39,211 bases of DNA, from assembly GCA_018242465.1 (NCBI GenBank), contig JAFEBY010000049.1, forward strand, positions 1 through 39,211. The letters are read 5' to 3'. Made by a program: the position numbers and the translations under genes. Positions 1-8,004 of the stretch are shown here, in pieces (position 1 is the first letter of the stretch; every line of letters begins with the position of its first letter). The stretch comes from Pseudomonadota bacterium (GTDB lineage Bacteria > Pseudomonadota > Gammaproteobacteria > Xanthomonadales > Xanthomonadaceae). The notes under the pieces were generated by a model. The model ran no database searches. It was not told the DNA's origin and worked only from the letters and a program-made list of their open reading frames with translations.

Positions 1-110
1 ACGCCGTCGAAGCGCTTCTGGCAGGTCGCGGCGGATTCGTCGATGGCGATGATGCCCTTGCCCGGCGCGACCATCGCACGGGCGGTTTCGGCAAGCTGTT
101 CGATGCTCAT
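1..110 (-). CDS. fba: Class I fructose-bisphosphate aldolase, N-terminal fragment
   Basis: Only the first 36 codons lie in the window; the gene continues past the left edge. Translation from the ATG at 110 reads MSIEQLAETARAMVAPGKG, then IIAIDES and TCQKRFDG. This is the hallmark N-terminus of eukaryotic-type class I aldolase (KGI.A.DES...KRF). The enzyme makes or cleaves fructose-1,6-bisphosphate by a lysine Schiff base, without metal. The catalytic lysine lies in the missing part. It is the last gene of a run of glycolytic genes (gap, pgk, pyk) on the same strand. A consensus TATAAT at 143-148 suggests that it also has its own promoter. Confidence 0.9.
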   Translation of the reverse strand, partial: MSIEQLAETARAMVAPGKGIIAIDESAATCQKRFDG

Positions 111-142
111 TGCGTTTGGCGTCCTGGCACGGGGAAAACGCA

Positions 143-174
143 ATTATAGCGGGCTGAAAAGGATTTCAGCCCGC
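143..174 (-). promoter_or_regulatory. fba promoter -10 box abutting an 11-bp hairpin
   Basis: Reading the minus strand, a perfect TATAAT (148-143) lies 32 bases upstream of the aldolase ATG. Immediately upstream is an inverted repeat, GCGGGCTGAAA (149-159) and TTTCAGCCCGC (164-174), with a four-base loop. No convincing -35 hexamer is visible, because the hairpin fills that space. The hairpin could be the terminator of the TonB-like gene ending at 191, although only a loose T run follows it. It could also be an operator on the fba promoter. The -10 match is seen; the regulatory role is inferred. Confidence 0.5.
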
Positions 175-190
175 CTTGGCCCGCTAGCTA

Positions 191-808
191 TTAATTGCTG
201 ACCCCAGACTGGGCCCGTGGGCTGGACGGTGGTGGAGCCGGTACAGATGGTTGCGGTGATGCGGTCAAATTCGGGGCATTGAGGATCTCGGCATTGCGTT
301 GCCGATCCGCCAGACGCAAAAGTTTTTGCTCCCTCAACTCCGCCTCGAACGTCATGCGGTTGGCGTCAGCAGCTGTATAGATGTCATGCGCATTGAGGGC
401 CATGCACTTATCGTTCTGTGCTGCATCCGGCCCGAACGATACGTGCGATACCGTTCTGACAGCCTCAGCAGGCGGCGACATCCGAACTTTCGCCTGAGCG
501 GCCCTCACGGCTTGAGCAGCGACCTCGCCATACCCCTCCCAATAGTGCCGCTGGTTGGAACGCATCGGCGGCTTGCTGCTCCATGTGTCCAGAACTTCGA
601 AATCTCCGAGGCTCCCATTGGGCTTCACCAGATACCCGATGGCGACGCAGGCGTTCACGTCCTGCTTTTCACCAGCAGGCGCCGGAGCAATCAGTTGCAA
701 ATGCTTGCCATACAGGGTCGTGTCTTCGACGACGGACATTCCCGGGCCATTGGTTGCAGCTATGGCCGATGAAGAAAACAACATCAGTAGAGTAAATACC
801 GTTTTCAT
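191..808 (-). CDS. Secreted TonB-C-like protein, paralogue A
   Basis: 205 residues. I start at the ATG at 808 because AGGAGG lies five bases upstream and the protein then opens with a clean Sec signal (MKTVFTLLMLFSSSAIA, cleavage near residue 17-18). Residues about 50-115 (NACVAIGYLVKPNGS...AAQAVRAAQAKVRMSP) resemble the C-terminal fold of TonB/energy-transducer proteins. There is no N-terminal membrane anchor or Pro-rich linker, so it is not a classical TonB. It has two cysteines, C54 and C135, which could form a periplasmic disulfide. Residues 153-205 form a charged stretch followed by a Pro/Ser-rich tail. It is a tandem duplicate of the gene at 945-1526: 19 differences over the first 152 residues, then unrelated tails. 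Base composition looks less GC-rich than the flanking glycolytic genes. Function unknown. Confidence 0.75.
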   Translation of the reverse strand: MKTVFTLLMLFSSSAIAATNGPGMSVVEDTTLYGKHLQLIAPAPAGEKQDVNACVAIGYLVKPNGSLGDFEVLDTWSSKPPMRSNQRHYWEGYGEVAAQAVRAAQAKVRMSPPAEAVRTVSHVSFGPDAAQNDKCMALNAHDIYTAADANRMTFEAELREQKLLRLADRQRNAEILNAPNLTASPQPSVPAPPPSSPRAQSGVSN

Positions 809-838
809 CATTTCCTCCTGTTGGACTATCCCATCCAA

Positions 839-867
839 TCCTTACACCGCCCGCACCTTGATGTCAA
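839..867 (-). promoter_or_regulatory. Candidate sigma-70 promoter of paralogue A
   Basis: The minus strand shows TTGACA (867-862), a 17-base spacer and TAAGGA (844-839), about 30 bases before the ATG at 808. The -35 is perfect and the -10 is poor. It aligns with the better promoter in front of paralogue B, so it appears to have been duplicated with the gene and to have diverged at the -10. Confidence 0.5.
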
Positions 868-944
868 GCCACGTCCCGCATGTCATGGCCAAGCGCAAGT
901 GCGTCGTCTCCCCACCCATGATTTTGACTAATGCTGGATCCAGA

Positions 945-1526
945 TTAGTGCCGCGGGGCGGGCTGAGGCGGTGAAGCATTCAACCTCTGCTCATCGATGT
1001 GCGAGTAGTAGTAATCCCTCGGATACTCCGTGCGCAAATGTGCAATTCGCGTTGAGTTCCCTTCGAGCCACATGCGATTGCCATCAGCGGCAGCATAGAT
1101 GTCGTGTGCATCGTGGGCCATGCATTTATCGTTCTGTGCGGCACCCGATCCAAACGACACTCGCGATACCGTCCTGACTGCCTCGGAAGGCGGCGACATC
1201 CGAACTTTCGCCTGAGCGGCCCTCACGGCTTGAGCAGCGACCTTGCCATAGCCCTCCCAATAGTGCCGCTGGTTGGAACGCATCGGCGGCTCGCTGCTCC
1301 ATACGTCTAGGACTTCGAATTTCCCAACGCTCCCATCGGGCTTCACCAAATACCCGATGGCGACGCAGGCGTTCACGTCCTGCTTTTCACCAGCAGGCGC
1401 CGGAGCAATCAGTTGCAAATGCTTGCCATACAGGGTCGTGTCTTCGACGACGGGCATTCCCGAGCCATTGGTAGCAGCTATGGCCGATGACGAGAGCAAC
1501 ATCAGTAACGTGAAGATCGGTTTCAT
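945..1526 (-). CDS. Secreted TonB-C-like protein, paralogue B
   Basis: 193 residues. The ATG at 1526 is chosen because GGAGG lies about six bases upstream and the signal peptide (MKPIFTLLMLLSSSAIA) then matches paralogue A. The core (residues 20-152) carries the same TonB-C-like segment, the same C54/C135 pair and a fully conserved stretch RSNQRHYWEGYG. After NRM at 150-152 the sequence leaves paralogue A completely and ends in a Tyr/His-containing tail (RDYYYSHIDEQ) followed by SPPQPAPRH. It lies directly downstream of pyk on the same strand but has its own promoter and a 125-base gap. The exported location is inferred from the signal peptide. No catalytic motif is visible. Confidence 0.75.
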   Translation of the reverse strand: MKPIFTLLMLLSSSAIAATNGSGMPVVEDTTLYGKHLQLIAPAPAGEKQDVNACVAIGYLVKPDGSVGKFEVLDVWSSEPPMRSNQRHYWEGYGKVAAQAVRAAQAKVRMSPPSEAVRTVSRVSFGSGAAQNDKCMAHDAHDIYAAADGNRMWLEGNSTRIAHLRTEYPRDYYYSHIDEQRLNASPPQPAPRH

Positions 1527-1557
1527 TATCACCCTCCAGCTTGACAATCCCACCCTT

Positions 1558-1586
1558 CTCATACGCCGCCGCCTGCACGATGTCAA
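1558..1586 (-). promoter_or_regulatory. Sigma-70 promoter of paralogue B
   Basis: The minus strand shows TTGACA (1586-1581), exactly 17 bases, then TATGAG (1563-1558). The predicted start would be near 1551, giving a leader of about 25 bases to the ATG at 1526 with the ribosome site inside it. The same arrangement precedes paralogue A. Confidence 0.6.
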
Positions 1587-1651
1587 ACCTCCCTCGCATG
1601 ATCACATCGCCAAGTGAAAGCACACCTCTCCCCCAGCGACATGGCTCTCAC

Positions 1652-3103
1652 TCAAGCCGTCGGCATGCTCTTGCTGACCTCGATCACCCGCAGGGTATTG
1701 GTGGAGCCATGCTGGTGCATGCTCTCGCCGCTGGTGAACAGCACGCGCTGGCCTTCGTCCAGCAAATCAGCTTCCAGCAAATGGCGGATGGCCTGGCGGG
1801 CGGCCTGGCCGGCGAACAGGCCGCGGCTGTCGAAGGCAATCGGGAACACGTCGCGCATCAGCGACATGCGGCGGCGGGCGTCGGCGTGGCGCGAGAAGGC
1901 GTAGATCGGCACCGGTGAACGGAAACGCGACAGGTAGCGCGCGGTGCCGCCGGATTCGGTGAGGGCGATGATTGCCTCGACCGGAATGTGCTGGGTCAGG
2001 AACATCGTCGCCATCGCGATGGCGTTGTCGACGCGGTCGAGGTCGCGCTGCGCGCCCGTGTAATCGATGTCGCTGTTGAACTGTCTTTCGGCGCCGATGC
2101 AGATGCGCGCCATCGCTTCCACCGCACGCACCGGATACTGGCCGGCGGCGGTTTCCTGCGACAGCATCACCGCGTCGGTGCCGTCGATCACCGCGTTGGC
2201 GACGTCGAGGACTTCCGCGCGCGTCGGCATCGGGCTCGACACCATCGACTGCAGCATCTGGGTTGCGGTGATCACCACCTTGTTGCGCTGGATCGAGTGG
2301 GTGATGATCTTTTTCTGCAGACCGGGCAGCTCGGCGTCGCCGATCTCCACGCCGAGATCGCCACGCGCCACCATCACCACGTCGCTGGCGTCGATGATCT
2401 CGTCGAGATTCTCGATCGCCTCGGCGCGCTCGATCTTGGCCACCAGCGCGGCATGGCTGCCATGCGATTGTGCCGCCTTGCGTGCTTCCTCCATGTCGGC
2501 GGCATCGCGGCAGAACGACACCGCAATGAAGTCGGCATCAAGGCGCGCTGCAATCGCGATGAGTTCGTGGTCGCGTTCGGTGATCGCACCCAGCGACAAA
2601 CCGCCACCCTGCTTGTTGAGGCCCTTGCGATCGGACAGCACGGAATCATTGAGCACGCGATTGATGATGCGCTGGCCTTCGATCTTCTCGACCTGCAACT
2701 GGACCATGCCGTCGTCAAGCAGCAGCACATCGCCGGGCACCACATCGCCGGGCAGGCCGAGATAGCTCACGCCGACCTGGGTGGCATCCCCCGGCGGCGG
2801 GTTTTCTTCCGCGACCAGATCGAAGCGATCGCCTTCCTTCAGTGCCACCTTGCCCGCGGCGAAACGTTCGACGCGGATCTTGGGGCCCGGCAGGTCAGCG
2901 AGGATGCCGATCTCGCGCCCGGCGCGCGCCGCCGCCTCGCGCACCGCCTGCGCACGCGCGACCTGGCCCGAGGGATCGCCATGCGAGAAATTGAGTCGCA
3001 CGCAATCGACGCCGGCACGGATCAACGCATCGAGGACTTCCGGCGAATCGGTCGCCGGGCCAAGCGTGGCGAGGATGCGGGTGCGACGGCGGTGCTGTGA
3101 CAT
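1652..3103 (-). CDS. pyk: Pyruvate kinase
   Basis: 483 residues, normal for bacterial pyruvate kinase. It converts phosphoenolpyruvate and ADP to pyruvate and ATP, the last step of glycolysis. The N-terminus TRILATLGPA and VRLNFSHG supplies substrate and K+ site residues. Further motifs are DLPGPKIRVE, AKIERAEAI (the catalytic lysine), VMVARGDLGVE (Mg2+ and PEP loop), ITATQMLQSM, and the family signature near DAVMLSQETAAGQYP, where most homologues have SGET. The C-terminal alpha/beta domain follows. The start at 3103 has AGGAG seven bases or so upstream. It lies 65 bases downstream of pgk on the same strand, so the two are probably co-transcribed. Confidence 0.97.
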   Translation of the reverse strand: MSQHRRRTRILATLGPATDSPEVLDALIRAGVDCVRLNFSHGDPSGQVARAQAVREAAARAGREIGILADLPGPKIRVERFAAGKVALKEGDRFDLVAEENPPPGDATQVGVSYLGLPGDVVPGDVLLLDDGMVQLQVEKIEGQRIINRVLNDSVLSDRKGLNKQGGGLSLGAITERDHELIAIAARLDADFIAVSFCRDAADMEEARKAAQSHGSHAALVAKIERAEAIENLDEIIDASDVVMVARGDLGVEIGDAELPGLQKKIITHSIQRNKVVITATQMLQSMVSSPMPTRAEVLDVANAVIDGTDAVMLSQETAAGQYPVRAVEAMARICIGAERQFNSDIDYTGAQRDLDRVDNAIAMATMFLTQHIPVEAIIALTESGGTARYLSRFRSPVPIYAFSRHADARRRMSLMRDVFPIAFDSRGLFAGQAARQAIRHLLEADLLDEGQRVLFTSGESMHQHGSTNTLRVIEVSKSMPTA

Positions 3104-3168
3104 TCGGGTCTCCTGACTGAACCCGTGACGCTAGCACAGCCAAGGCTTGCCGCGTGCTGCATTCGTTG

Positions 3169-4341
3169 TCAGCCGCGCGCTTCCAGTGCGGCGACCGCCG
3201 GCAAGGTCTTGCCTTCGAGGAATTCCAGGAAGGCGCCGCCGCCGGTGGAAATGTAGGAGACGTCCTTCTCGATGCCGAACTTGTCGACCGCAGCCAGGGT
3301 GTCGCCGCCGCCGGCGATCGAGAACGCATTCGATTCGGCGATGGCATCGGCCACGATCTCGGTGCCGCGCTCGAAGGCCTTGAACTCGAACACGCCGACC
3401 GGGCCGTTCCACACCACGGTGCCGGCCTGCGCGATCATGAATGCATAGCGTTCGGCGGTTTCCGGGCCAATGTCGAGGATCATGTCATCGGCGCCGACCG
3501 CGTCGACCGGCTTGATCGTTGCCGGCGCGTCGGCCTTGAACTCCGGCGCGACCACGACATCGACCGGCAACGGGATCTCGGCGCCGCGCGCCTTGGCATC
3601 GGCCATGATTTTCTTCGCGGTGTCGATCAAATCGTTTTCGACCAGCGACTTGCCGACGCCGTGGCCCATCGCCGCAATGAAGGTGTTGGCGATGCCGCCA
3701 CCGACGATCAGCTGATCGACCTTGCCGACCAGCGACGACAGCAGTTCAAGCTTGGTGCTGACCTTGCTTCCGGCGACGATCGCCAGCAACGGACGCGCAG
3801 GATGTTTCAGCGCCGTGGCCAGCGCATCGAGTTCGGCCATCAACAGCGGGCCGCCTGCGGCCTGTTTCGCGAATCGGATGACCCCATGGGTCGATGCCTG
3901 CGCGCGATGCGCGGTACCGAATGCGTCCATCACGAAAACATCGCAGAGCGCGGCATAGCGCTTCGACAACGCCTCGTCGTCCTTGCCTTCACCGGCATTC
4001 ATGCGGCAGTTTTCGAGCAGCACGATCTGCCCCGGCGCGACTTCGACACCATCGAGATAGTCGCGCACCAATGGAACGTCGCGCCCCAGCAATTCCGACA
4101 GGCGGCGCGCCACCGGCGCCAGCGAATCCGCCTCGCTCCACACGCCTTCCTTGGGACGGCCGAGATGCGAGGTCACCATCACCGCCGCGCCGGCATCGAG
4201 TGCCGCCTTCAGTGTCGGGATCGACGCGAGGATGCGCTGGTCGGACGTCACTGCGCCATCGGCGACCGGCACGTTCAAGTCCTGGCGGATCAGCACGCGC
4301 TTGCCGTGCAGGTCGAGGTCGGTCATGCGGGTGATGGACAT
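3169..4341 (-). CDS. pgk: Phosphoglycerate kinase
   Basis: 390 residues, the usual bacterial length. It interconverts 1,3-bisphosphoglycerate plus ADP and 3-phosphoglycerate plus ATP in the cytoplasm. Seen are the N-terminal substrate motif RQDLNVP (residues about 19-25), SHLGRP, and the C-terminal nucleotide-binding segments [12 protein letters not shown] and [14 protein letters not shown]. The ATG at 4341 is preceded by GGAG at about nine bases; the second ATG (4326) has no ribosome site. It sits between the truncated haemoglobin gene (76 bases upstream) and pyk (65 bases downstream), all on the same strand. Confidence 0.97.
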   Translation of the reverse strand: MSITRMTDLDLHGKRVLIRQDLNVPVADGAVTSDQRILASIPTLKAALDAGAAVMVTSHLGRPKEGVWSEADSLAPVARRLSELLGRDVPLVRDYLDGVEVAPGQIVLLENCRMNAGEGKDDEALSKRYAALCDVFVMDAFGTAHRAQASTHGVIRFAKQAAGGPLLMAELDALATALKHPARPLLAIVAGSKVSTKLELLSSLVGKVDQLIVGGGIANTFIAAMGHGVGKSLVENDLIDTAKKIMADAKARGAEIPLPVDVVVAPEFKADAPATIKPVDAVGADDMILDIGPETAERYAFMIAQAGTVVWNGPVGVFEFKAFERGTEIVADAIAESNAFSIAGGGDTLAAVDKFGIEKDVSYISTGGGAFLEFLEGKTLPAVAALEARG

Positions 4342-4417
4342 GCGCGGGCGCTCCGTTTCGTTTCAGCAGGAAGCGCCTATTGTCGCGGGCCGGGCGGCCA
4401 CGTTCAAATCGCAGCGA

Positions 4418-4828
4418 TCAACCGCCCGGATGCATCGGCAGGCGCGATCCCGGCGGCCGCAGCGCATCGAAACCCAGGCCGTAGCGCAGGCTTTGCCCGA
4501 TCCGTTGGGCGTAACCGTACATCACTTCGCCATCGGCCTCGCCCAGCACTTCATGCGCCGTGGCGCGCCACAGCGCCAGCCAATGGCCGAAATGCGCATC
4601 CTCGATGCCCGGTTGCGCACGGTGCGCCGCCATCGGATTGCCACGGTATTCGCGGGTGCCCAGCACGATCGAACTCCAGAACTGCACCAGCGTCGCCTTG
4701 TGCGCAGGCCAATCGTGGACCGCGGCGTTGAAAATCGGGCCGATCACCGGGTCGGCCTGCACACGATCGTAGAACGTGTCGACGAGGCGTGCGATCGAAT
4801 CGCGCGTCAGTGTTGCGGAGGACTCCAT
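4418..4828 (-). CDS. Group III truncated haemoglobin
   Basis: 136 residues from the ATG at 4828. A GTG at 4861 would add 11 residues and cannot be excluded, since neither start has a strong ribosome site. The pattern is that of class III (P) truncated globins: an early FYDRV helix, PIF (31-33), the long helix KATLVQFWSSIVLGT (44-58), YRGNPMAAH (61-69), then HFGHWLALW with H79 as likely proximal haem ligand, and the terminal AQRIGQSLRYGL helix. Group III globins bind oxygen or NO, but their physiological role is poorly defined. It is placed between gap/BamE-like and pgk on the same strand. A terminator at 4885-4909 separates it from the BamE-like gene, so it may start its own transcript with pgk and pyk. 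Confidence 0.88.
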   Translation of the reverse strand: MESSATLTRDSIARLVDTFYDRVQADPVIGPIFNAAVHDWPAHKATLVQFWSSIVLGTREYRGNPMAAHRAQPGIEDAHFGHWLALWRATAHEVLGEADGEVMYGYAQRIGQSLRYGLGFDALRPPGSRLPMHPGG

Positions 4829-4884
4829 GGTGGCATTGTCGCAAACCCGGGGAACAATCACCTTGATCCATGTCAGTAAAACGA

Positions 4885-4909
4885 AAAAGGCGCCACGAAG
4901 GCGCCCTTT
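4885..4909 (-). terminator. Rho-independent terminator after the BamE-like gene
   Basis: On the minus strand the sequence reads AAAG, GGCGCC, loop TTCGT, GGCGCC, then TTTTTCGTTTT. It starts about 20 bases after the stop of the gene ending at 4931. Six G/C pairs extended by A/T pairs, with a T run, make a good intrinsic terminator. Confidence 0.8.
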
Positions 4910-4930
4910 CGATGGATCGGTTCCGCAGGT

Positions 4931-5395
4931 TCAGCGGTAACCGCTTTCTTTTGCGTCGTAGACAATCTTCAGCAGGTAAGCCGAACCATTGGCCTGGTTG
5001 GAGAAGATCAACCGGCCCTGCCCCTTGTAGTTGCACTCCTGGCGCGAGTTGTCGCTGCCAAAGTGGAAGGGAATCCAGGCCTTGCCCGTCACGTAGCTGC
5101 CGCACTCCTTGGCGGAACCGATCATGTCGTTGACTTGCGTCTGCGACATGCCGATCTCCAGCTTGCTGAACTTGCTGCCAGGAATCGGGTCGCCAATGAT
5201 TTCGCCTTCGATGTCATGCAGTCCCTTGACCTTCTTCACCGGCCCTTGGTCGGTCTGCTCGGTCTTGGCCTTGTCGTCTTCCTTCTTGGTCTCGTCTTTC
5301 TTCTTGCCCCACGGCAAACCGGCGCTGGCATCTGCGCAGAATGCGAGCGCGGCGACACCAAGGACGATCCCGCTGATCCGGACACGTTGGTTCAT
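4931..5395 (-). CDS. Exported BamE/SmpA-like small protein
   Basis: 154 residues. The start at 5395 is chosen because GGAGGGAGA lies upstream and the product begins with a signal peptide (ISGIVLGVAALAFCADASA, cleavage near residue 26). A Lys/Glu/Asp-rich linker follows (about residues 31-48). The globular part starts with FSKLEIGMSQTQVNDMIG, the pattern that opens BamE-like (SmpA/OmlA) domains, and ends with LIFSNQANGSAYLLKIVYD. There is no lipobox cysteine in the usual place, unlike true BamE. Two cysteines (KECGSY and RQECNY) could pair. It lies 71 bases downstream of gap on the same strand and is followed by an intrinsic terminator, so gap plus this gene may form a unit. Function beyond the fold is not known. 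Confidence 0.75.
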   Translation of the reverse strand: MNQRVRISGIVLGVAALAFCADASAGLPWGKKKDETKKEDDKAKTEQTDQGPVKKVKGLHDIEGEIIGDPIPGSKFSKLEIGMSQTQVNDMIGSAKECGSYVTGKAWIPFHFGSDNSRQECNYKGQGRLIFSNQANGSAYLLKIVYDAKESGYR

Positions 5396-5466
5396 TTCGA
5401 TTCTCCCTCCCCAGTTGGATGTCCGCGGTCGAAACATGAGACCGCGGTCACCGAATTCTGCCATGG

Positions 5467-6551
<1,085 letters not shown>

Positions 6552-6561
6552 CCATCGGCGC

Positions 6562-7446
6562 ATGAACAAAATCACCAAACCCCGCATCCTCTTCGCCCTC
6601 CTCCTGCTCGCCTGCACCCTGCCCGTGCTGGCCTGGGCACCGCTGGGCCACCGTCTGGTCGGCGACCTCGCCGAGCGCCACCTCACCCCGGCCGCCAAGG
6701 CCGAAGTCGCGAAACTGCTGGTTGGCGAGCGCGAGCCGAGCCTGGGCGGCGTCGCCAACTGGGCCGACGAGTTGCGCAACACCGACCCCGACCGCTTCAA
6801 GCGCACTTCGCGCTGGCACTACGTCAAGCTGATCGGGCCGGAATGCGCGTATGAGCCGGCGAAGGAATGCAAGGACGGCAACTGCGTGATCGCCGCGATC
6901 GAAGCGCAGCTGGCAATCCTGCGCGACCGCAGCCAGCCACTGGATGCGCGCCGCGATGCCTTGAAATTCGTGGTGCACCTGGTCGGCGACGCGCACCAGC
7001 CGTTCCATGCCAGCAACCGTCCCGATGCCGGCGGCAACCAGTACCAGATCAGCCTGCGCACCAAGCTGAAGCCGGAGAAATACGCGCAGAAGAATTACGC
7101 CGATGGCGTGATGGGCACCAATCTCCATTCCGTCTGGGACTACTACATCCTGGGCGAGGCCGACCGCAGTCCGCGCATCTACGCCGACGAACTTGCGCGC
7201 CGCCCGTGGCCGCCGATCGCCACCAGCGACGGCGACCCGACGCAGTGGGCACAGGAATCCTGCCGTCTGGTCGATGCCTGGGGCACCTATCCGCAGGGCC
7301 ACAAGCTCGATGCGAGCTATGGCGAAGCGATGCGGCCGCTGGCGGAACGCCGCGTGTTGCAGGCCGCCGATCGCCTGGCGCTGCTGCTGAACGAGGCGCT
7401 GGATCCGGGGTTCAAGCCGGAAACAGCGGGCACCACCGCGCCCTGA
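6562..7446 (+). CDS. S1/P1-family zinc nuclease, secreted
   Basis: 294 residues from the ATG at 6562. An upstream in-frame start would extend into the promoter region and spoil the signal peptide. The signal ends at LPVLA, so the mature protein begins with W25; in P1 nuclease the N-terminal Trp itself binds zinc. All nine expected zinc ligands can be placed: W25, H30, D69 (NWADE), H86 (RWHYVKL), H139, D143 and H149 (HLVGDAHQPFH), H189 and D193 (NLHSVWD). Such enzymes cut single-stranded DNA and RNA and remove 3'-phosphate from nucleotides. A periplasmic or extracellular nutrient role is likely. It ends one base before the convergent lipoprotein gene, so the two stop codons abut. Confidence 0.93.
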   Translation: MNKITKPRILFALLLLACTLPVLAWAPLGHRLVGDLAERHLTPAAKAEVAKLLVGEREPSLGGVANWADELRNTDPDRFKRTSRWHYVKLIGPECAYEPAKECKDGNCVIAAIEAQLAILRDRSQPLDARRDALKFVVHLVGDAHQPFHASNRPDAGGNQYQISLRTKLKPEKYAQKNYADGVMGTNLHSVWDYYILGEADRSPRIYADELARRPWPPIATSDGDPTQWAQESCRLVDAWGTYPQGHKLDASYGEAMRPLAERRVLQAADRLALLLNEALDPGFKPETAGTTAP

Positions 7447-8004
7447 TCATTTCGAGGCGGGTTCTTTCACGGAAGAATCCGCCGCAAGCCCGAGCACTCG
7501 CCGCACCCGTGTTTCGGTCGATTTCATGCCGGCACGACGACCGAGCTGCACGGCCTTGTCGGCCGGCATGCCTTCCTGTTGCGCGGCGGCCAATGCCAAC
7601 AAGCCGCCTGCGCGATTGCCCGATGCGCAGTGCAGCAACACCGGCCCTTGCGCGTCACGCAATACGCCTTCGAGTTGTCGCGCCGCGTCAGGCGTGATCG
7701 CTTCGGCATTGGCGACCGGAATGGTGACGTAACGCATTCCCGCCGCGGCAACTTCGGCGGCTTCATCGCGCCCCGCCATTTCTTCGACAGGACGCAGGTT
7801 GATTACGGTGCGCACGCCGCGCGTGGAGATCACCGACCAATCGCTGCCCGAAGGCTGTCCGGAGGTATAGAGACCGTCGCGGACTGCATGCAAAGTGACT
7901 GTCGGAGCGACCGCGGCCGTCGCTGCAGGTTTCGATGCCTGCGGCGTCGACTGGCAGGCCGTCAACGCAACCAGCATCGATGCAACGAACACGCCGCGCA
8001 TCAT
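7447..8004 (-). CDS. DSP/rhodanese-like (DUF442-type) phosphatase lipoprotein
   Basis: About 185 residues. The ATG at 8004 overlaps the tkt stop as TGATG, with GAAGG seven bases upstream, so translation is probably coupled to tkt. The next ATG (8001) is an alternative. The N-terminus is a lipoprotein signal with lipobox LTAC (C17), followed by a Gln/Ala/Pro-rich tether. The domain resembles DUF442/BLH-type phosphatase or sulfurtransferase proteins: DGLYTSGQPS, RTVINLRP, and the active loop HCASGNRAGG. That loop is CX4R, the rhodanese size, rather than the CX5R of classical protein tyrosine phosphatases. The reaction is therefore uncertain. Location is inferred to be membrane-anchored in the periplasm. 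Confidence 0.8.
   Translation of the reverse strand: MMRGVFVASMLVALTACQSTPQASKPAATAAVAPTVTLHAVRDGLYTSGQPSGSDWSVISTRGVRTVINLRPVEEMAGRDEAAEVAAAGMRYVTIPVANAEAITPDAARQLEGVLRDAQGPVLLHCASGNRAGGLLALAAAQQEGMPADKAVQLGRRAGMKSTETRVRRVLGLAADSSVKEPASK

Larger units (their letters stand above)
352..1620. repeat. Tandem gene duplication, two diverged copies including upstream DNA
   Basis: The DNA at about 352-900 and about 1071-1620 is homologous. It covers the first 152 codons of both TonB-like genes plus about 95 bases of upstream DNA with the promoter. The 3' ends (191-351 and 945-1070) are not alike. The copies are direct repeats and could recombine, leaving a single chimeric gene. Confidence 0.75.
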
